Shown: positions 1-8,605, numbered from the stretch's first letter. The stretch is 64,000 nt of DNA from CAWDLX01 sp046728155 (GCA_046728155.1 JBKPDY010000012.1:1-64000), one strand, 5' to 3'. A program made the numbers and translations. Notes: generated by a model from the letters alone, not told the origin.

Positions 1-2
1 AG

Positions 3-941
3 GACCTGGGCCGTCCGGAAGCGGCCCGGGTGCTCCGGGCCGCCGCGATCGCCGAGGCCCAGGCTCGCCAGACCGCCGAGACCGAGCGGATGAAGGCCGA
101 GGAGGCGATCGCCATCGGCGAACGCAACCTGGCATTGAAGAAGGCCGAGGTGCAGGCCGAGATCGATGCCGCCAACGCCAGGGCCGCCGCGGCCGGACCG
201 TTGGCCGAGGCCGAGCGGCAGCAGGCCATCCTCACCGAGCAGCAGAAGGTCGCCGAGCGCAACGCCGAACTCAAGGAACGGCAGCTCGACACCGAGGTTC
301 GTAAGCCTGCCGATGCCGCCCGGTACAAGACCGAGCAGGAGGCCGAGGCCGCGCGGAACGCGGCGGTGCTCCAGGCGGATGCGAACCGCCAAACGACCAT
401 TGCGTCGGCGCAGGCCCAGGCCGAGGAGGCCCGCCTTATCGGTGCGGGCGAACGGGCCCGTCGGATGGCGCTCGCCGAGGCGGCCGCGATCGAGGGCGCG
501 AAACAGGGCGAGGCCGAACAGTTGCGGCGCACCGCGGTGGCGCAAGCGGTCGAGCGGGAGGGAGCGGCTGATGCCACCGCCATCCTGGCTCGTGGTCGGG
601 CCGAGGCGGAGTCGATGCAGGCCAAGGCGGAGGCTTTCGGCCGCTACGGCGACGCCGCCGTGCTCGACCTGTTGTTGCGGGTCCTGCCGAGCGTGGTCCA
701 GGCCGCCTCGGCGCCCATCGGCGCCATCGACAAACTGACCGTCCTCTCTACCGACGGCGCTTCGTCGCTCACCCGCTCAGTCGCCGCGAATGTCGCCCAG
801 GGCCTGCAGTTGGGATCCGACCTGACCGGCGTCGACCTGGCCGCGCTGCTGGCGAAGCTGGGCGGCGGCGCCACGACCGCGCTCGAGAGCGCAGACGGCA
901 ACGGCGGGGCGCCGAGCAACGCGATCAGTCCGGCTCCTTGA
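3..941 (+). CDS. Flotillin-like SPFH protein, C-terminal part (5' truncated by window)
   Basis: Reading frame is open from the first bases, so the gene starts outside the window and only the C-terminal half is seen. The first ~200 visible residues are a long Ala/Glu-rich coiled coil with many AEA/EAEA repeats (AEAERQQA, AEAESMQAKAEAF), the hallmark of the flotillin domain that follows the SPFH/band-7 domain. The tail (VLDLLLRVLPSVVQAASAPIGAIDKLTVLSTDG) is the typical flotillin end, followed by a Gly/Ala-rich C-terminus. Flotillins scaffold membrane microdomains at the cytoplasmic face. The SPFH domain and any membrane anchor are not visible. Family assignment is firm; the partner and role in this organism are inferred only. 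Confidence 0.9.
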   Translation, partial: DLGRPEAARVLRAAAIAEAQARQTAETERMKAEEAIAIGERNLALKKAEVQAEIDAANARAAAAGPLAEAERQQAILTEQQKVAERNAELKERQLDTEVRKPADAARYKTEQEAEAARNAAVLQADANRQTTIASAQAQAEEARLIGAGERARRMALAEAAAIEGAKQGEAEQLRRTAVAQAVEREGAADATAILARGRAEAESMQAKAEAFGRYGDAAVLDLLLRVLPSVVQAASAPIGAIDKLTVLSTDGASSLTRSVAANVAQGLQLGSDLTGVDLAALLAKLGGGATTALESADGNGGAPSNAISPAP

Positions 942-1040
942 CCGGCGAATGTCCGTCCACTCGGGACGGACGACACGGTCGTGGCGCAGCCTCGCCGGTA
1001 CATGTCATGCTGCATGCACACCGGTCCGGGAGTGCGGGCG

Positions 1041-2219
1041 ATGACTCTGGATGAAGCAGAACCGGCCGCGCGGGTACGACGGCCGAGGCGGGTGTTCCGC
1101 CTCGGCGGGTCGCTCGCGGTCGTCCTGATCCTGCTCTTCGGTGTTCCATGGTGGACACTGGTGCTGGCCGGGTCCGGCTGGCCGACGGCCGTGGTCGTTG
1201 TCGGCACCATTGTCTTCGGCCTCGCCTTCGTCGCGTTCCTTCCGCTGATGGTGCTCGGCCACGGACGCCATTGCGACCGGGCCGCCATCGTCGGCGACAC
1301 GCTGCTCGGTGTCGTCTGGGTCCTCTTCACCTGGTCCGTCATCGGTACCCTGCCGCGCCTCGTACTCCTGGCGGCCGGCGTTGCCGACCCCGTCCGTTCG
1401 CGAGTTGTGGCGGTCGCCGTCGGTGCCGTCAGCCTGGTGCTCATCGGCTGGGGCTACGTGGAAGCGATGCGGGTACCCCGGATCCGCCGGGTCGATGTCA
1501 CGCTCCCCCGGCTGGGCAACGGGCTGGACGGTCTACGGGTGGTACTCCTGACCGATACCCATTTCGGCCCGATCAACCGGACCCGATGGTCGGTTGATGT
1601 GGTTGCCGCCGTGAACGCGCTCGACGCCGACATCGTATGCCACACCGGCGATATCGCCGACGGCACGGTGGCCGCCCGGCGCGCGCAGGCCGCGCCGTTG
1701 GGTACTGTGCGGGCGCGCCTCGCCAGGGCCTATGTGACCGGCAACCACGAGTACTTCGGCGACGCCCCGGGCTGGCTCGACCACATGCGGGAGTTGGGTT
1801 GGCAGTCCTTGCACAACGGGCACGTCGTTGTGGAGCGCGACGGAGCACGGCTGGTGGTCGCCGGCGTCGATGACGCTACAGCGGCCGCGTCGGGACGCCC
1901 CGGCCACGGAGCCGATCACGCCTCGGCGCTCTCCGGTGCCGAACCCGGCCTTCCCGTCCTGCTCCTGGCGCACCAGCCCAAGCAGATCACCGGTGCCGTG
2001 GAGCACGGCGTCGACCTGTAGCTCTCCGGGCACACCCATGGCGGCCAGATCTGGCCGTTTCATGTCCTGGTCCGTACCGACCAGCCGGTGCTGTGCGGGC
2101 TGAGCCGGCACGGCGAGCGGACCCAGCTCTACACCAGCCGTGGCACCGGTTTCTGGGGCCCGCCGCTTCGCGTCTTCGCGCCGTCGGAGATCACCCTGAT
2201 CACCCTTCGCCGGTCCTGA
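1041..2219 (+). pseudogene. Metallophosphoesterase with N-terminal membrane segments, broken by an in-frame TAG
   Basis: Start chosen at ATG 1041, with GGGAG 9 bases upstream; an ATG at 981 is in frame but lacks a ribosome site. About 140 N-terminal residues form several hydrophobic segments, then a calcineurin-like phosphoesterase domain follows: TDTHFG (DxH), HTGDIADG (GD), VTGNHEYFGD (GNHE). Reading stops at TAG 2019-2021 after GVDL, yet the same frame continues directly with LSGHTHGGQIWPF and ends at TGA 2219. The expected residue at the stop is Gln (VDLQLSGHTH), so CAG to TAG explains it. The truncated product lacks the GHTHGGQ metal ligands and should be inactive unless the amber codon is read through. 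A sequencing error is possible. Confidence 0.85.
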
Positions 2220-2272
2220 CGGCGGGCGCGGTGCTAACTTCGCCGATGGACACCCGCTCGAGAGGCCGCCAC

Positions 2273-2767
2273 ATGTACGAGGACGCAGACGACATCGAAA
2301 GCCTGCAAGCCCTGCTCGACCGCTCGATCGGTGGAGCCAGCGAGCACATGCGGTCCATCATCACACCGCCGCGGAGGGTCACCGCCGCGTCGCTGGCCGA
2401 GCAGCTCACGGGCATGCGCACACTCGCCTTGAGCACGGTTTCGGCGCGAAGGCGGCCCCGCGTCAGCGGCGTCGACGGTCACTTCCTGCGAGGCCGCTTC
2501 GTCTTCACCACCAGCGGCACCGCCGTGAAGGCTCGGGACATGCGCGCGCGCCCGTGGATCAGCGCCGCCCACCTCGACGGGGACACCTTTGGGGTGTTCG
2601 TCCACGGTGAAGCCGAGTTCCTCGGCGGCGACCACCCGGACCGCGGCTGGATCCAACGGCACCTGACCGACCATTATGGACAGTCACCGGACGAGTGGGG
2701 ACCGGACATCGTCTATGTCCGCATTCGTCCACGCTGGATGGTGGGTTACCGGTTCGCACCGGAGTGA
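2273..2767 (+). CDS. Pyridoxamine 5'-phosphate oxidase-like (PPOX/F420 split-barrel) protein
   Basis: The protein reads as a split beta-barrel flavin/F420-binding domain: LALSTVSARRRPRVSGVDGHFLRGRFVFTT, then VKARDMRARPWISAAHL and the VFVHGEAEFL strand, ending in IRPRWMVGYRF. These are typical of the actinobacterial PPOX class that binds FMN or F420 and reduces or oxidises small molecules. Start ATG 2273 is preceded by AGAGG with 7-base spacing; ATG 2246 is also in frame and has a TAACTT box 5 bases upstream, so a leaderless longer form is possible. The 3' end overlaps the convergent FMN reductase gene by 22 bases. Substrate unknown. Confidence 0.8.
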   Translation: MYEDADDIESLQALLDRSIGGASEHMRSIITPPRRVTAASLAEQLTGMRTLALSTVSARRRPRVSGVDGHFLRGRFVFTTSGTAVKARDMRARPWISAAHLDGDTFGVFVHGEAEFLGGDHPDRGWIQRHLTDHYGQSPDEWGPDIVYVRIRPRWMVGYRFAPE

Positions 2768-3339
2768 ACGGCGAGTGCCGACCGGCCCGCGTACAGCCGG
2801 TCAGTCAGGTCGGCGAGTTCGTCGAGCATCTCGACCGCGGCGGGCGCCATCGCCGGGGTCGGAACTACGCGTCCGTCCGGGTCGAGTGCCTGTCGCAGCG
2901 GGACCGCCACGCACTCGGGCACCGGCAGCATCTTCAGCGCGACCAGGACCGGCGTGACGAGTTCGGCGGCTCGAAGACCGGCCGACGTCATGCCGTAGCT
3001 GACGATACCGACAGGCTTGTGATGCCACTCGCGGTAGAGGTAGTCGAGGGCGTTTTTCAGCGGCGCCGAGTAGCCCCGGTTGTACTCCGGCATCACGAGC
3101 ACGAAAGCGTCGCTCGCGTCGACGATCGCGCTCCACCGCCGGGTGTGTTCGTACAGGTACGGGCCGCCGTCGGAGGGTTGGTTAGGCTCGTCGTGAAACG
3201 GCAGGTTCAGCTCGGCGAGGTCGACCAGCCGCACCCGGAACCGGTCGTCGGCCTCGGCGATCGCGGCGAACCAATCGCCGATCCGCCGGCCGACCCGGCC
3301 GGGCCGGGTGCTGGCGACGATGACGGTCAGGCGGTGCAT
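2746..3339 (-). CDS. NAD(P)H-dependent FMN reductase (flavodoxin-like fold)
   Basis: 197 residues. The N-terminus (TVIVASTRPGRVGRRIGDWF) is the FMN phosphate-binding strand-loop of the NADPH-dependent FMN reductase family (pfam03358), and VMPEYNRGYSAPLKNALDYLY is the highly conserved active-site loop; PVGIVSYGMTSAGLRAAE follows as usual. Such enzymes use NAD(P)H to reduce FMN, quinones, azo dyes or chromate in the cytoplasm. The start is preceded by GAGGAG. It overlaps the upstream YczE-like gene by 13 bases, so the two are one operon under the MarR-type intergenic control region. Specific substrate unknown. Confidence 0.88.
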   Translation of the reverse strand: MHRLTVIVASTRPGRVGRRIGDWFAAIAEADDRFRVRLVDLAELNLPFHDEPNQPSDGGPYLYEHTRRWSAIVDASDAFVLVMPEYNRGYSAPLKNALDYLYREWHHKPVGIVSYGMTSAGLRAAELVTPVLVALKMLPVPECVAVPLRQALDPDGRVVPTPAMAPAAVEMLDELADLTDRLYAGRSALAVHSGANR

Positions 3340-3953
3340 GCGACTCCTCGTGACGCGGATGGGGACTGCGGGATGTGGACGGCGAGGCGGGGCAGCAGCA
3401 GATGGACCAGCGGCCCGATGCTCACCGCGTAGGCGATCGTGCCGATGCCGACGTTGCCGCCTAGCAGCCAGCCGACCGCGAGCACCGACAGCTCAATAAG
3501 AGTGCGCACGATGCGGATGGAGTGACCGCGCGCGGCGAATCCGGTCATCAGCCCGTCACGCGGGCCCGGTCCGAGCCCGGCTCCGACGTAGAGCGCGGTC
3601 GCGATCGCGTTGACGACGATGGCGGTGGCCAGCATGGCCGCACGCGGGACGGCGCCGGTGGGGGCGGGCAGAACCGCGAGGACGCCATTGGTGACGAGCC
3701 CGACGACGATCACGTTGGCGACCGTGCCGACGCCCGGACGCTGACGCAATGGGATCCAGGCCAGCAGCACGAGCACGCCGACGGCGTTGATGACCCATCC
3801 GATCGGCACGCCCAGCCGTAGCGCCAGACCCTGGTGGAGGACGTCCCAGGAGTCGAGCCCCAGGTTCGCCCGCACGAGCAGCGCGACGCTCACGCCGAAG
3901 AGGGCGAGCCCCACGCCCAGTTGGGCCACGCGCCGTGGCAGTTTGGTTGTCAT
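3327..3953 (-). CDS. YczE/YyaS-type integral membrane protein
   Basis: About 208 residues from ATG 3953 with 5-6 hydrophobic segments; VGLALFGVSVALLVRANLGLDSWDVLHQGLA, the GVPIG turn and LGPGPRDGLMTGF are the signature loops of the YczE/YyaS/YitT-like family (COG2364). The function of this family is not firmly established. The start is uncertain in an unusual way: the initiation region is repeated three times in frame (ATG ACA ACC AAA at 3953, 3983 and 4046), each copy lying in a repeated element. 3953 is preferred because it gives the usual short cytoplasmic N-terminus. Operon with the downstream FMN reductase (13-base overlap); divergent from the MarR gene. Confidence 0.78.
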   Translation of the reverse strand: MTTKLPRRVAQLGVGLALFGVSVALLVRANLGLDSWDVLHQGLALRLGVPIGWVINAVGVLVLLAWIPLRQRPGVGTVANVIVVGLVTNGVLAVLPAPTGAVPRAAMLATAIVVNAIATALYVGAGLGPGPRDGLMTGFAARGHSIRIVRTLIELSVLAVGWLLGGNVGIGTIAYAVSIGPLVHLLLPRLAVHIPQSPSASRGVACTA

Positions 3954-4082
3954 GTCACCAGCCCGCGCGAGTTTGGTTGTCATGTCACCAGCGCGGGGCA
4001 TATTGCCTCTCACTCCGTCACCCCCCCGGGCCGGTTTGGTTGTCATGTCACCAACATATCCCGCCGTTGGTGACACGTCAAC
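3946..4082. promoter_or_regulatory. Four-copy 17-bp element in the marR/yczE divergent region (candidate MarR operators)
   Basis: Copies read GTTGTCATGTCACCARC at 3946-3962, 3976-3992 and 4039-4055, and the inverse orientation, GTTGGTGACACGTCAAC, at 4066-4082 (15 of 17 identical to the reverse complement of the third copy). Flanking GTTTG is also shared by the first three. Consensus GTTGGTGACAYGWCAAC has TTG...CAA ends, which suits a dimeric winged-helix regulator. Three copies contain a yczE-frame ATG, and the fourth sits 19 bases before the MarR start. Binding by the adjacent regulator is inferred. Confidence 0.55.
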
Positions 4083-4101
4083 TTTCGGGTACGCTGGTGG
4101 T

Positions 4102-4560
4102 ATGGCGAAGCCGAGATGGCTCGACGAGGACGAAATGCGCGCATGGCGCGGATACCGCCGGATGCGCACCCTGCTCGACCTCGAGCTCTCGCGTGACCTG
4201 ATGCGCGAGAGCGGCCTCTCCGAGCCCGACTACGACGTGCTCTCCAACCTCTCGGAGGCGCGCGACCAGCGCATGCGGCTCAGTGAGCTGGCCGCCTGGA
4301 TGCTCTGGTCGAAGAGCCGACTGTCCCACCACATCACCCGCATGCAGCAACGTGGCCTGGTCGAACGCGAGGAGTGTCCGGGCGACGCCCGCGGCTCGGT
4401 GCTGACCCTGACGCCGGCCGGGCGACGCGCGATCATGCAAGCCGCTCCGAAGCACGTCGCATCGGTGCGCCGGCACGTGATCGACCTCCTCACGCGCGAT
4501 GAGCTGGCGGCTCTTGACGCTCTCTCCCATCGGGTGGTCGAGCGCCTCGCCGAGCGGTAA
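4102..4560 (+). CDS. MarR-family transcriptional regulator
   Basis: 152 residues. Winged helix-turn-helix: GLSEPDYDVLSNLSEARDQRMRLSELAAWMLWSKSRLSHHITRMQQRGLVEREECPGDARGS, with the recognition helix SKSRLSHHITRMQQRGLV and the wing DARGSVLTLTPAGRR, both classic MarR. N- and C-terminal helices would form the dimer interface. It probably controls the divergent yczE/FMN-reductase operon and itself through the repeated 17-bp elements, as is common for this family. Ligand unknown. There is no clear ribosome site before ATG 4102; TACGCT at 4090-4095 could be a -10 box for a leaderless transcript. Confidence 0.9.
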   Translation: MAKPRWLDEDEMRAWRGYRRMRTLLDLELSRDLMRESGLSEPDYDVLSNLSEARDQRMRLSELAAWMLWSKSRLSHHITRMQQRGLVEREECPGDARGSVLTLTPAGRRAIMQAAPKHVASVRRHVIDLLTRDELAALDALSHRVVERLAER

Positions 4561-4602
4561 CTGGGGCTCCCGCTACGGGCCGGGAACCCGTACCCTGGCG
4601 TC

Positions 4603-4818
4603 ATGGTGGCGGTGGTCACTCCACACCGGACACACGGGAGCCTCGTACGGTACGTGGCGCATCTGGTGGCCTGGTGGCTCTACTCGGGACTCGGCGGCTA
4701 CGGGCTCCACTTGTACGGCGGCCCGTACCGGGTCGACTGGAGGGAGCAGATGCCCCGGTACTGGCGCTCGGAGGCCCGTCGATGCGTGCGTGAGTGCGAG
4801 CGGGCACTCGGCGGCTGA
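4603..4818 (+). CDS. Small hypothetical protein (71 aa), weak
   Basis: An ATG-started frame between the MarR and MFS genes, with a hydrophobic aromatic stretch (VAHLVAWWLYSGLGGYGLHLYGG) followed by a basic tail (YWRSEARRCVRECERAL). No family is recognised and no strong ribosome site is visible. It fills an otherwise empty 280-base gap and ends 21 bases before the MFS start. It may be a genuine small membrane-associated protein or chance coding. Confidence 0.3.
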   Translation: MVAVVTPHRTHGSLVRYVAHLVAWWLYSGLGGYGLHLYGGPYRVDWREQMPRYWRSEARRCVRECERALGG

Positions 4819-4839
4819 TCTCGAGGAAATGATCATATC

Positions 4840-6018
4840 GTGGATGCCGCCACGGCCGCTCGGCCGCGCCTGATCACCCGACCACTCGTACTCGTCTTCC
4901 TCGCGGGCTTGTGCGCGTTGACGAGTTTCTACCTGCTGCTCTCCGTTGTGCCGCTCTATGCGACCTCGGTCGGAGCCGGGGAGATCGGAGCCGGGGCCAC
5001 GACCGGGGCGCTCATGCTCACGACCGTCATTGGCGAGCTCGCCTCGGCCCGTCTCGTGGCGAGATTCGGCTACCGGTCGGTCTACGCGGTCGGTCTCCTC
5101 CTGCTCGGTGCTCCGGCGCTGGCGTTGGTGGCCTCGTCCGGACTGGCGGCGATCGTGGCCGTCAACCTCGTCCGTGGCCTCGGGTTCGCGATCGCCGTCG
5201 TCACCGGCAGCGCGCTCGTCGCGGTCTTCTCGCCGGACGAACGCCGAGCCGAGGGTCTTGGTCTCTACGGGGTCGTGGTCGGCATACCGTCGGTCGTCGC
5301 GCTGCCACTGGGGGTCTGGCTCGCCTCAAACGTGGGGTACCCGCCCGTGTTCATCGCCGCCGCGATCGCCGCGCTGGTCGCGGCGGTCGTGAGCGTCGGG
5401 CTGCCCGGCCGGGAGACCGACCCGGACCCGGCCGTCGGGATCTGGGCCGCGCTGCGCGCCCCAGCGCTGGCCCGGCCGGCCGTCATCTTCGGTGTCGTCG
5501 CCATGGCGGCCGGCGTAGTCGCGACATTCCTTCCGTTGGCGTTGGCCGAGCGGACGGCCGGCTTCGTGGCGCTGGCCCTGCTCGTCCAGTCGGTCGGCGC
5601 CACGACGGCCCGGTGGTGGGCCGGCCGTCATGGCGATCGGCACGGCTCGGCCCGGCTGCTGGTACCGGCGGTGGTCACCGCCGCCGCCGGAATGGTCACC
5701 CTGTATCTCCTGCCGGGTGTGGTGGCCGTTCTCGTCGCCATGCTGTTGTTCGGCACCGGATTCGGCATCGCCCAGAACGCGACCGCCGCGCTCATGTTCG
5801 ATCGCGTACCGCGATCGGGGTACGCCACTGTCGGCGCGCTGTGGAACCTCGCCTTCGACGGAGGACTCGGAATCGGTGCGGTCGGCTTCGGCCTGGTGAC
5901 TGTCCACACTGGATATCGGCTGGCCTTCGTCAGCACGGGTGTTGTGGTGGCGCTCATGCTGGTCGTCGTCTGGCGCGACCATATCGCCGCCCGGCGGACA
6001 CCGTCTCAGGTGAGATGA
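4840..6018 (+). CDS. Major facilitator superfamily transporter
   Basis: 392 residues from GTG 4840 (GAGGA 12 bases upstream). Twelve predicted transmembrane segments: LVLVFLAGLCALTSFYLLLSVVPLYA, TGALMLTTVIGELASARLVARFGYRSVYAVGLLLLG (the helix 2-3 loop carries the usual MFS A motif in reduced form) and so on to VALMLVVVWRD. The best resemblance is to drug/metabolite exporters of the DHA1 type. Substrate cannot be read from sequence. Stands alone: the following gene has its own ribosome site after a 108-base gap. Confidence 0.85.
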   Translation: MDAATAARPRLITRPLVLVFLAGLCALTSFYLLLSVVPLYATSVGAGEIGAGATTGALMLTTVIGELASARLVARFGYRSVYAVGLLLLGAPALALVASSGLAAIVAVNLVRGLGFAIAVVTGSALVAVFSPDERRAEGLGLYGVVVGIPSVVALPLGVWLASNVGYPPVFIAAAIAALVAAVVSVGLPGRETDPDPAVGIWAALRAPALARPAVIFGVVAMAAGVVATFLPLALAERTAGFVALALLVQSVGATTARWWAGRHGDRHGSARLLVPAVVTAAAGMVTLYLLPGVVAVLVAMLLFGTGFGIAQNATAALMFDRVPRSGYATVGALWNLAFDGGLGIGAVGFGLVTVHTGYRLAFVSTGVVVALMLVVVWRDHIAARRTPSQVR

Positions 6019-6126
6019 ATACCTTCCCAATCTCCGAACCGATTCCATGACATTCGCGTGTGTTCAAGGCGACCGGTTCGCTCCTCCCAGATTGGAGCGA
6101 TTCAAGAAACGCGAAGGAGAACTCGC

Positions 6127-7260
6127 ATGGGCACACCTAAGCGACTCGGCTTGGGCGGCGTCGGCGTGCTGGCGTCTGCCGCGGTCGTGCTGCTGGCGAC
6201 CGGGCCGGCGTCGGCCGGCCGCGCGATCATCCAACCGCGGGTCGATACCGCGCAGGCTGCTCCGAACCAGGTCAGCGGCGCGAGCAAGACGAACCTGCCC
6301 GGCTACACACAGACCAACATCGTCTCCGACCAGCCCGGCCAGGCCGCGCTGACCGACCCCAACCTCGTCAACGCGTGGGGCATGTCGCACGGGCCGAATA
6401 CCCCGGTCTGGGTCTCGGATAACGGCACGAACAAGTCGACCCTGTACACCGGCGCCAACGGTGTCGCCCCGCCGAGCATCGTCGGCCTGGTCGTCAGCAT
6501 CCCGGGCGGGGCACCGACGGGGCAGGTCTTCAACGACACCACCGGCTTTGACCTGCCGGGCACGACGACTCCAGCGCGCTTCATGTTCGCCAGTGAGGAC
6601 GGTGACATCACTGTGTGGAACGGCGGGACGGCCGCCGTTATCGCCAAGCACGTTGACGGGGCGGTCTACAAGGGACTGGGGCTCGCCCACAGTCCGTTCG
6701 GTCCGCTGCTGCTGGCCGCCGACTTCACGGGTGGGGTGGTCGACGTGTTCGACTCCTCGTTCACCAAGCTCGACGTTCCGCTGCTCTTCCACGATCCCAA
6801 CCTGCCGAAGGGGTACGGCCCGTTCAACGTCACCGAACTCGGCGGCAAGGTGTACGTCACGTACGCGAAGATCGACCCGGTGACCGGTGACGACGTCGCG
6901 GGGCCCGGACGCGGCTTCGTGGACGTGTACACGAACTACGGTGCGCTGATCAGTCGACTGGTCAGCCATGGTGCGCTCAACTCGCCATGGGGTCTGGCGA
7001 TCGCCCCGGCCGACTTCGGCCGGTTCTCCAACGACCTGCTGGTCGGCAACTTCGGCAACGGCCGGATCAATGTCTACGATCCGACAACCGGACATTTCCT
7101 CGGCGCTCTGAGCACCAGCGCGGGGAACCCGATCGTCATCGATGGTCTGTGGGCGCTGATCGTCGGCGATCCGGCCGCCGGCGGAACTGACTCGGTCTGG
7201 TTCAGCGCCGGCCCGGACGACGAGCAGCACGGACTCGTGGGGTTGCTGAACGCGGACTGA
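6127..7260 (+). CDS. Secreted TIGR03118-family protein
   Basis: 377 residues with a Sec signal peptide (KRLGLGGVGVLASAAVVLLATGPASAG, cleavage after ASA). The mature part begins with QTNIVSDQPGQAALTDPNLVNAWGMSHGPNTPVWVSDNGT, the diagnostic opening of the TIGR03118 family, and carries repeated strands that suggest a beta-propeller (FMFASEDGDITVWNGG, LGLAHSPFGPLLLAADFTGGVVDVFD, FSNDLLVGNFGNGRINVYDPTTG). Function of the family is not known. ATG 6127 has AAGGAG at 6114-6119. A strong hairpin terminator follows immediately. Confidence 0.88.
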   Translation: MGTPKRLGLGGVGVLASAAVVLLATGPASAGRAIIQPRVDTAQAAPNQVSGASKTNLPGYTQTNIVSDQPGQAALTDPNLVNAWGMSHGPNTPVWVSDNGTNKSTLYTGANGVAPPSIVGLVVSIPGGAPTGQVFNDTTGFDLPGTTTPARFMFASEDGDITVWNGGTAAVIAKHVDGAVYKGLGLAHSPFGPLLLAADFTGGVVDVFDSSFTKLDVPLLFHDPNLPKGYGPFNVTELGGKVYVTYAKIDPVTGDDVAGPGRGFVDVYTNYGALISRLVSHGALNSPWGLAIAPADFGRFSNDLLVGNFGNGRINVYDPTTGHFLGALSTSAGNPIVIDGLWALIVGDPAAGGTDSVWFSAGPDDEQHGLVGLLNAD

Positions 7261-7277
7261 GCTTCGCGGAATGCGAA

Positions 7278-7322
7278 AGTCCTCAGTGGACGGACTCCTG
7301 GGGCAGTCGTCCACTGAGGACT
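7278..7322 (+). terminator. Perfect 15-bp hairpin terminator after the TIGR03118 gene
   Basis: Arms AGTCCTCAGTGGACG (7278-7292) and CGTCCACTGAGGACT (7308-7322) pair without mismatch around a 15-base loop. No U-tract follows, as is usual for actinobacterial hairpin terminators. Confidence 0.8.
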
Positions 7323-7382
7323 CGGCCGTCGTCAGCCCGGCCGGCTCCCGGTGAGGTGCCTTCTGTAAGAGTCCGAGCTGTG

Positions 7383-7396
7383 CGAACATGTGTTCG
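7383..7396 (+). promoter_or_regulatory. LexA (SOS) box at dinB start
   Basis: CGAACATGTGTTCG matches the Gram-positive/actinobacterial SOS-box consensus CGAACRNRYGTTYG at every defined position. It overlaps the first possible dinB start codon, so LexA binding should block transcription or initiation directly, and dinB should be DNA-damage inducible. Confidence 0.8.
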
Positions 7397-8586
7397 TGGT
7401 GAGCGAGGGAACGATCCTCCACGCCGATCTCGACGCCTTCTACGCGTCGGTGGAGCAGCGCGACTATCCTCGGCTGCGCGGGCGGCCGGTCATCGTTGGC
7501 GGCGGTGTCGTTCTCGCGGCCAGCTATGAGGCGAAGGCGTACGGCGTACGCACGGCGATGGGCGGCCGCCAGGCTCGGCGTCTGTGTCCCGGCGCGATCG
7601 TGGTCGAGCCACGGTTCGGAGCGTACGTCGCCGCGAGCAAGGCCGTATTCGAGGTGTTCCGCGACACGACGCCGTTGGTGGAGGGCATCTCCATCGACGA
7701 GGCATTCCTCGATGTCGGCGGCCTTCGACGCATCTCCGGGTCGCCGTCGGAGATCGCCGTACGGCTGCGCCGCGCCGTCCTGGATCGGGTCGGCCTCGCC
7801 ATCACCGTTGGCGTGGCGCGGACGAAGTTCCTGGCGAAGGTCGCAAGTCGGGTGGCCAAACCCGACGGTCTTCTCGTCGTCCCCGTCGATGGGGAGCTGG
7901 AGTTCCTGCATCCGCTGCCGGTGAGCCGGCTGTGGGGTGTCGGACCTATTACGGCGGAGAAGCTGAACAGGTTGGGCATCCGTACGGTCGGCGATGTGGC
8001 TCGCCTCGACGAGATGACCCTGGTCTCGATACTGGGTCAGGCGTCCGGTCGCCACCTGCACGCGTTGGCGCACAACCGCGATCCCCGACCGGTCCAGGTC
8101 GGCCGCCGGCGCAAGTCGATCGGCTCGCAGCACGCGCTGGGCCGCACGCCGCGTACCCCCGAGGACCTCGACGCCATCCTGGTCGGGCTGGTCGACCGTG
8201 TCACCCGGCGGATGCGCGCGGCCGGACGGGTGGGGCGCACCGTCATGCTGCGGTTGCGCTTCGACGACTTCACCCGGGCGACGCGATCATCCACAATGTA
8301 CTGGGGCACAGCGCACACGCAGACGATCCTTGTTGCGGCGCGGTCTCTGTTGCGCGCGACGGCCCCGCTGATCGATAGACGCGGTCTCACCCTCGTCGGG
8401 ATCGCGGTCGGAAATCTTGACAACGACAGCGCGGTCCAGCTCGAACTGCCGTTCGATCGGAACGGAGGAGGCGAACTCGACACGGCGCTCGACGCGGTAC
8501 GGGACAAGTTCGGGTCCGCCTCGGTCACCCGCGCTGTGCTGCTGGGCCGGGACCCCGGGTTCACGATGCCGATGCTCCCCGACTGA
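7390..8586 (+). CDS. dinB: DNA polymerase IV (Y-family)
   Basis: 398 residues. Catalytic palm motifs are present: HADLDAFYASVEQ (first Mg-binding Asp and the YASVE steric gate region) and SIDEAFLDVGG (catalytic SIDE), together with SYEAKAYGVRTAMGGRQARRLCP and the helix-hairpin-helix region LWGVGPITAEKLNRLGIRTVGDVARLD. QLELPF near residue 350 resembles a beta-clamp binding motif. Y-family polymerases bypass DNA lesions. Starts GTG 7390, 7396 and 7399 are all in frame; the LexA box covers 7383-7396, so 7399 may be the real start. Followed by a terminator-like repeat. Confidence 0.93.
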   Translation: MFVVSEGTILHADLDAFYASVEQRDYPRLRGRPVIVGGGVVLAASYEAKAYGVRTAMGGRQARRLCPGAIVVEPRFGAYVAASKAVFEVFRDTTPLVEGISIDEAFLDVGGLRRISGSPSEIAVRLRRAVLDRVGLAITVGVARTKFLAKVASRVAKPDGLLVVPVDGELEFLHPLPVSRLWGVGPITAEKLNRLGIRTVGDVARLDEMTLVSILGQASGRHLHALAHNRDPRPVQVGRRRKSIGSQHALGRTPRTPEDLDAILVGLVDRVTRRMRAAGRVGRTVMLRLRFDDFTRATRSSTMYWGTAHTQTILVAARSLLRATAPLIDRRGLTLVGIAVGNLDNDSAVQLELPFDRNGGGELDTALDAVRDKFGSASVTRAVLLGRDPGFTMPMLPD

Positions 8587-8605
8587 GTGCAGCGGTTCCG
8601 TCACC

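Noticed and set aside
4603..4818. Small frame as an N-terminal part of the MFS gene
   Set aside because: Same reading frame as the MFS gene only by class; its stop at 4816-4818 and the MFS ribosome site separate them.
6064..8133. 689-residue open frame on the minus strand
   Set aside because: It runs antisense across the TIGR03118 gene and dinB, is Arg/Asp-rich and has no family motif; a high-G+C shadow frame.
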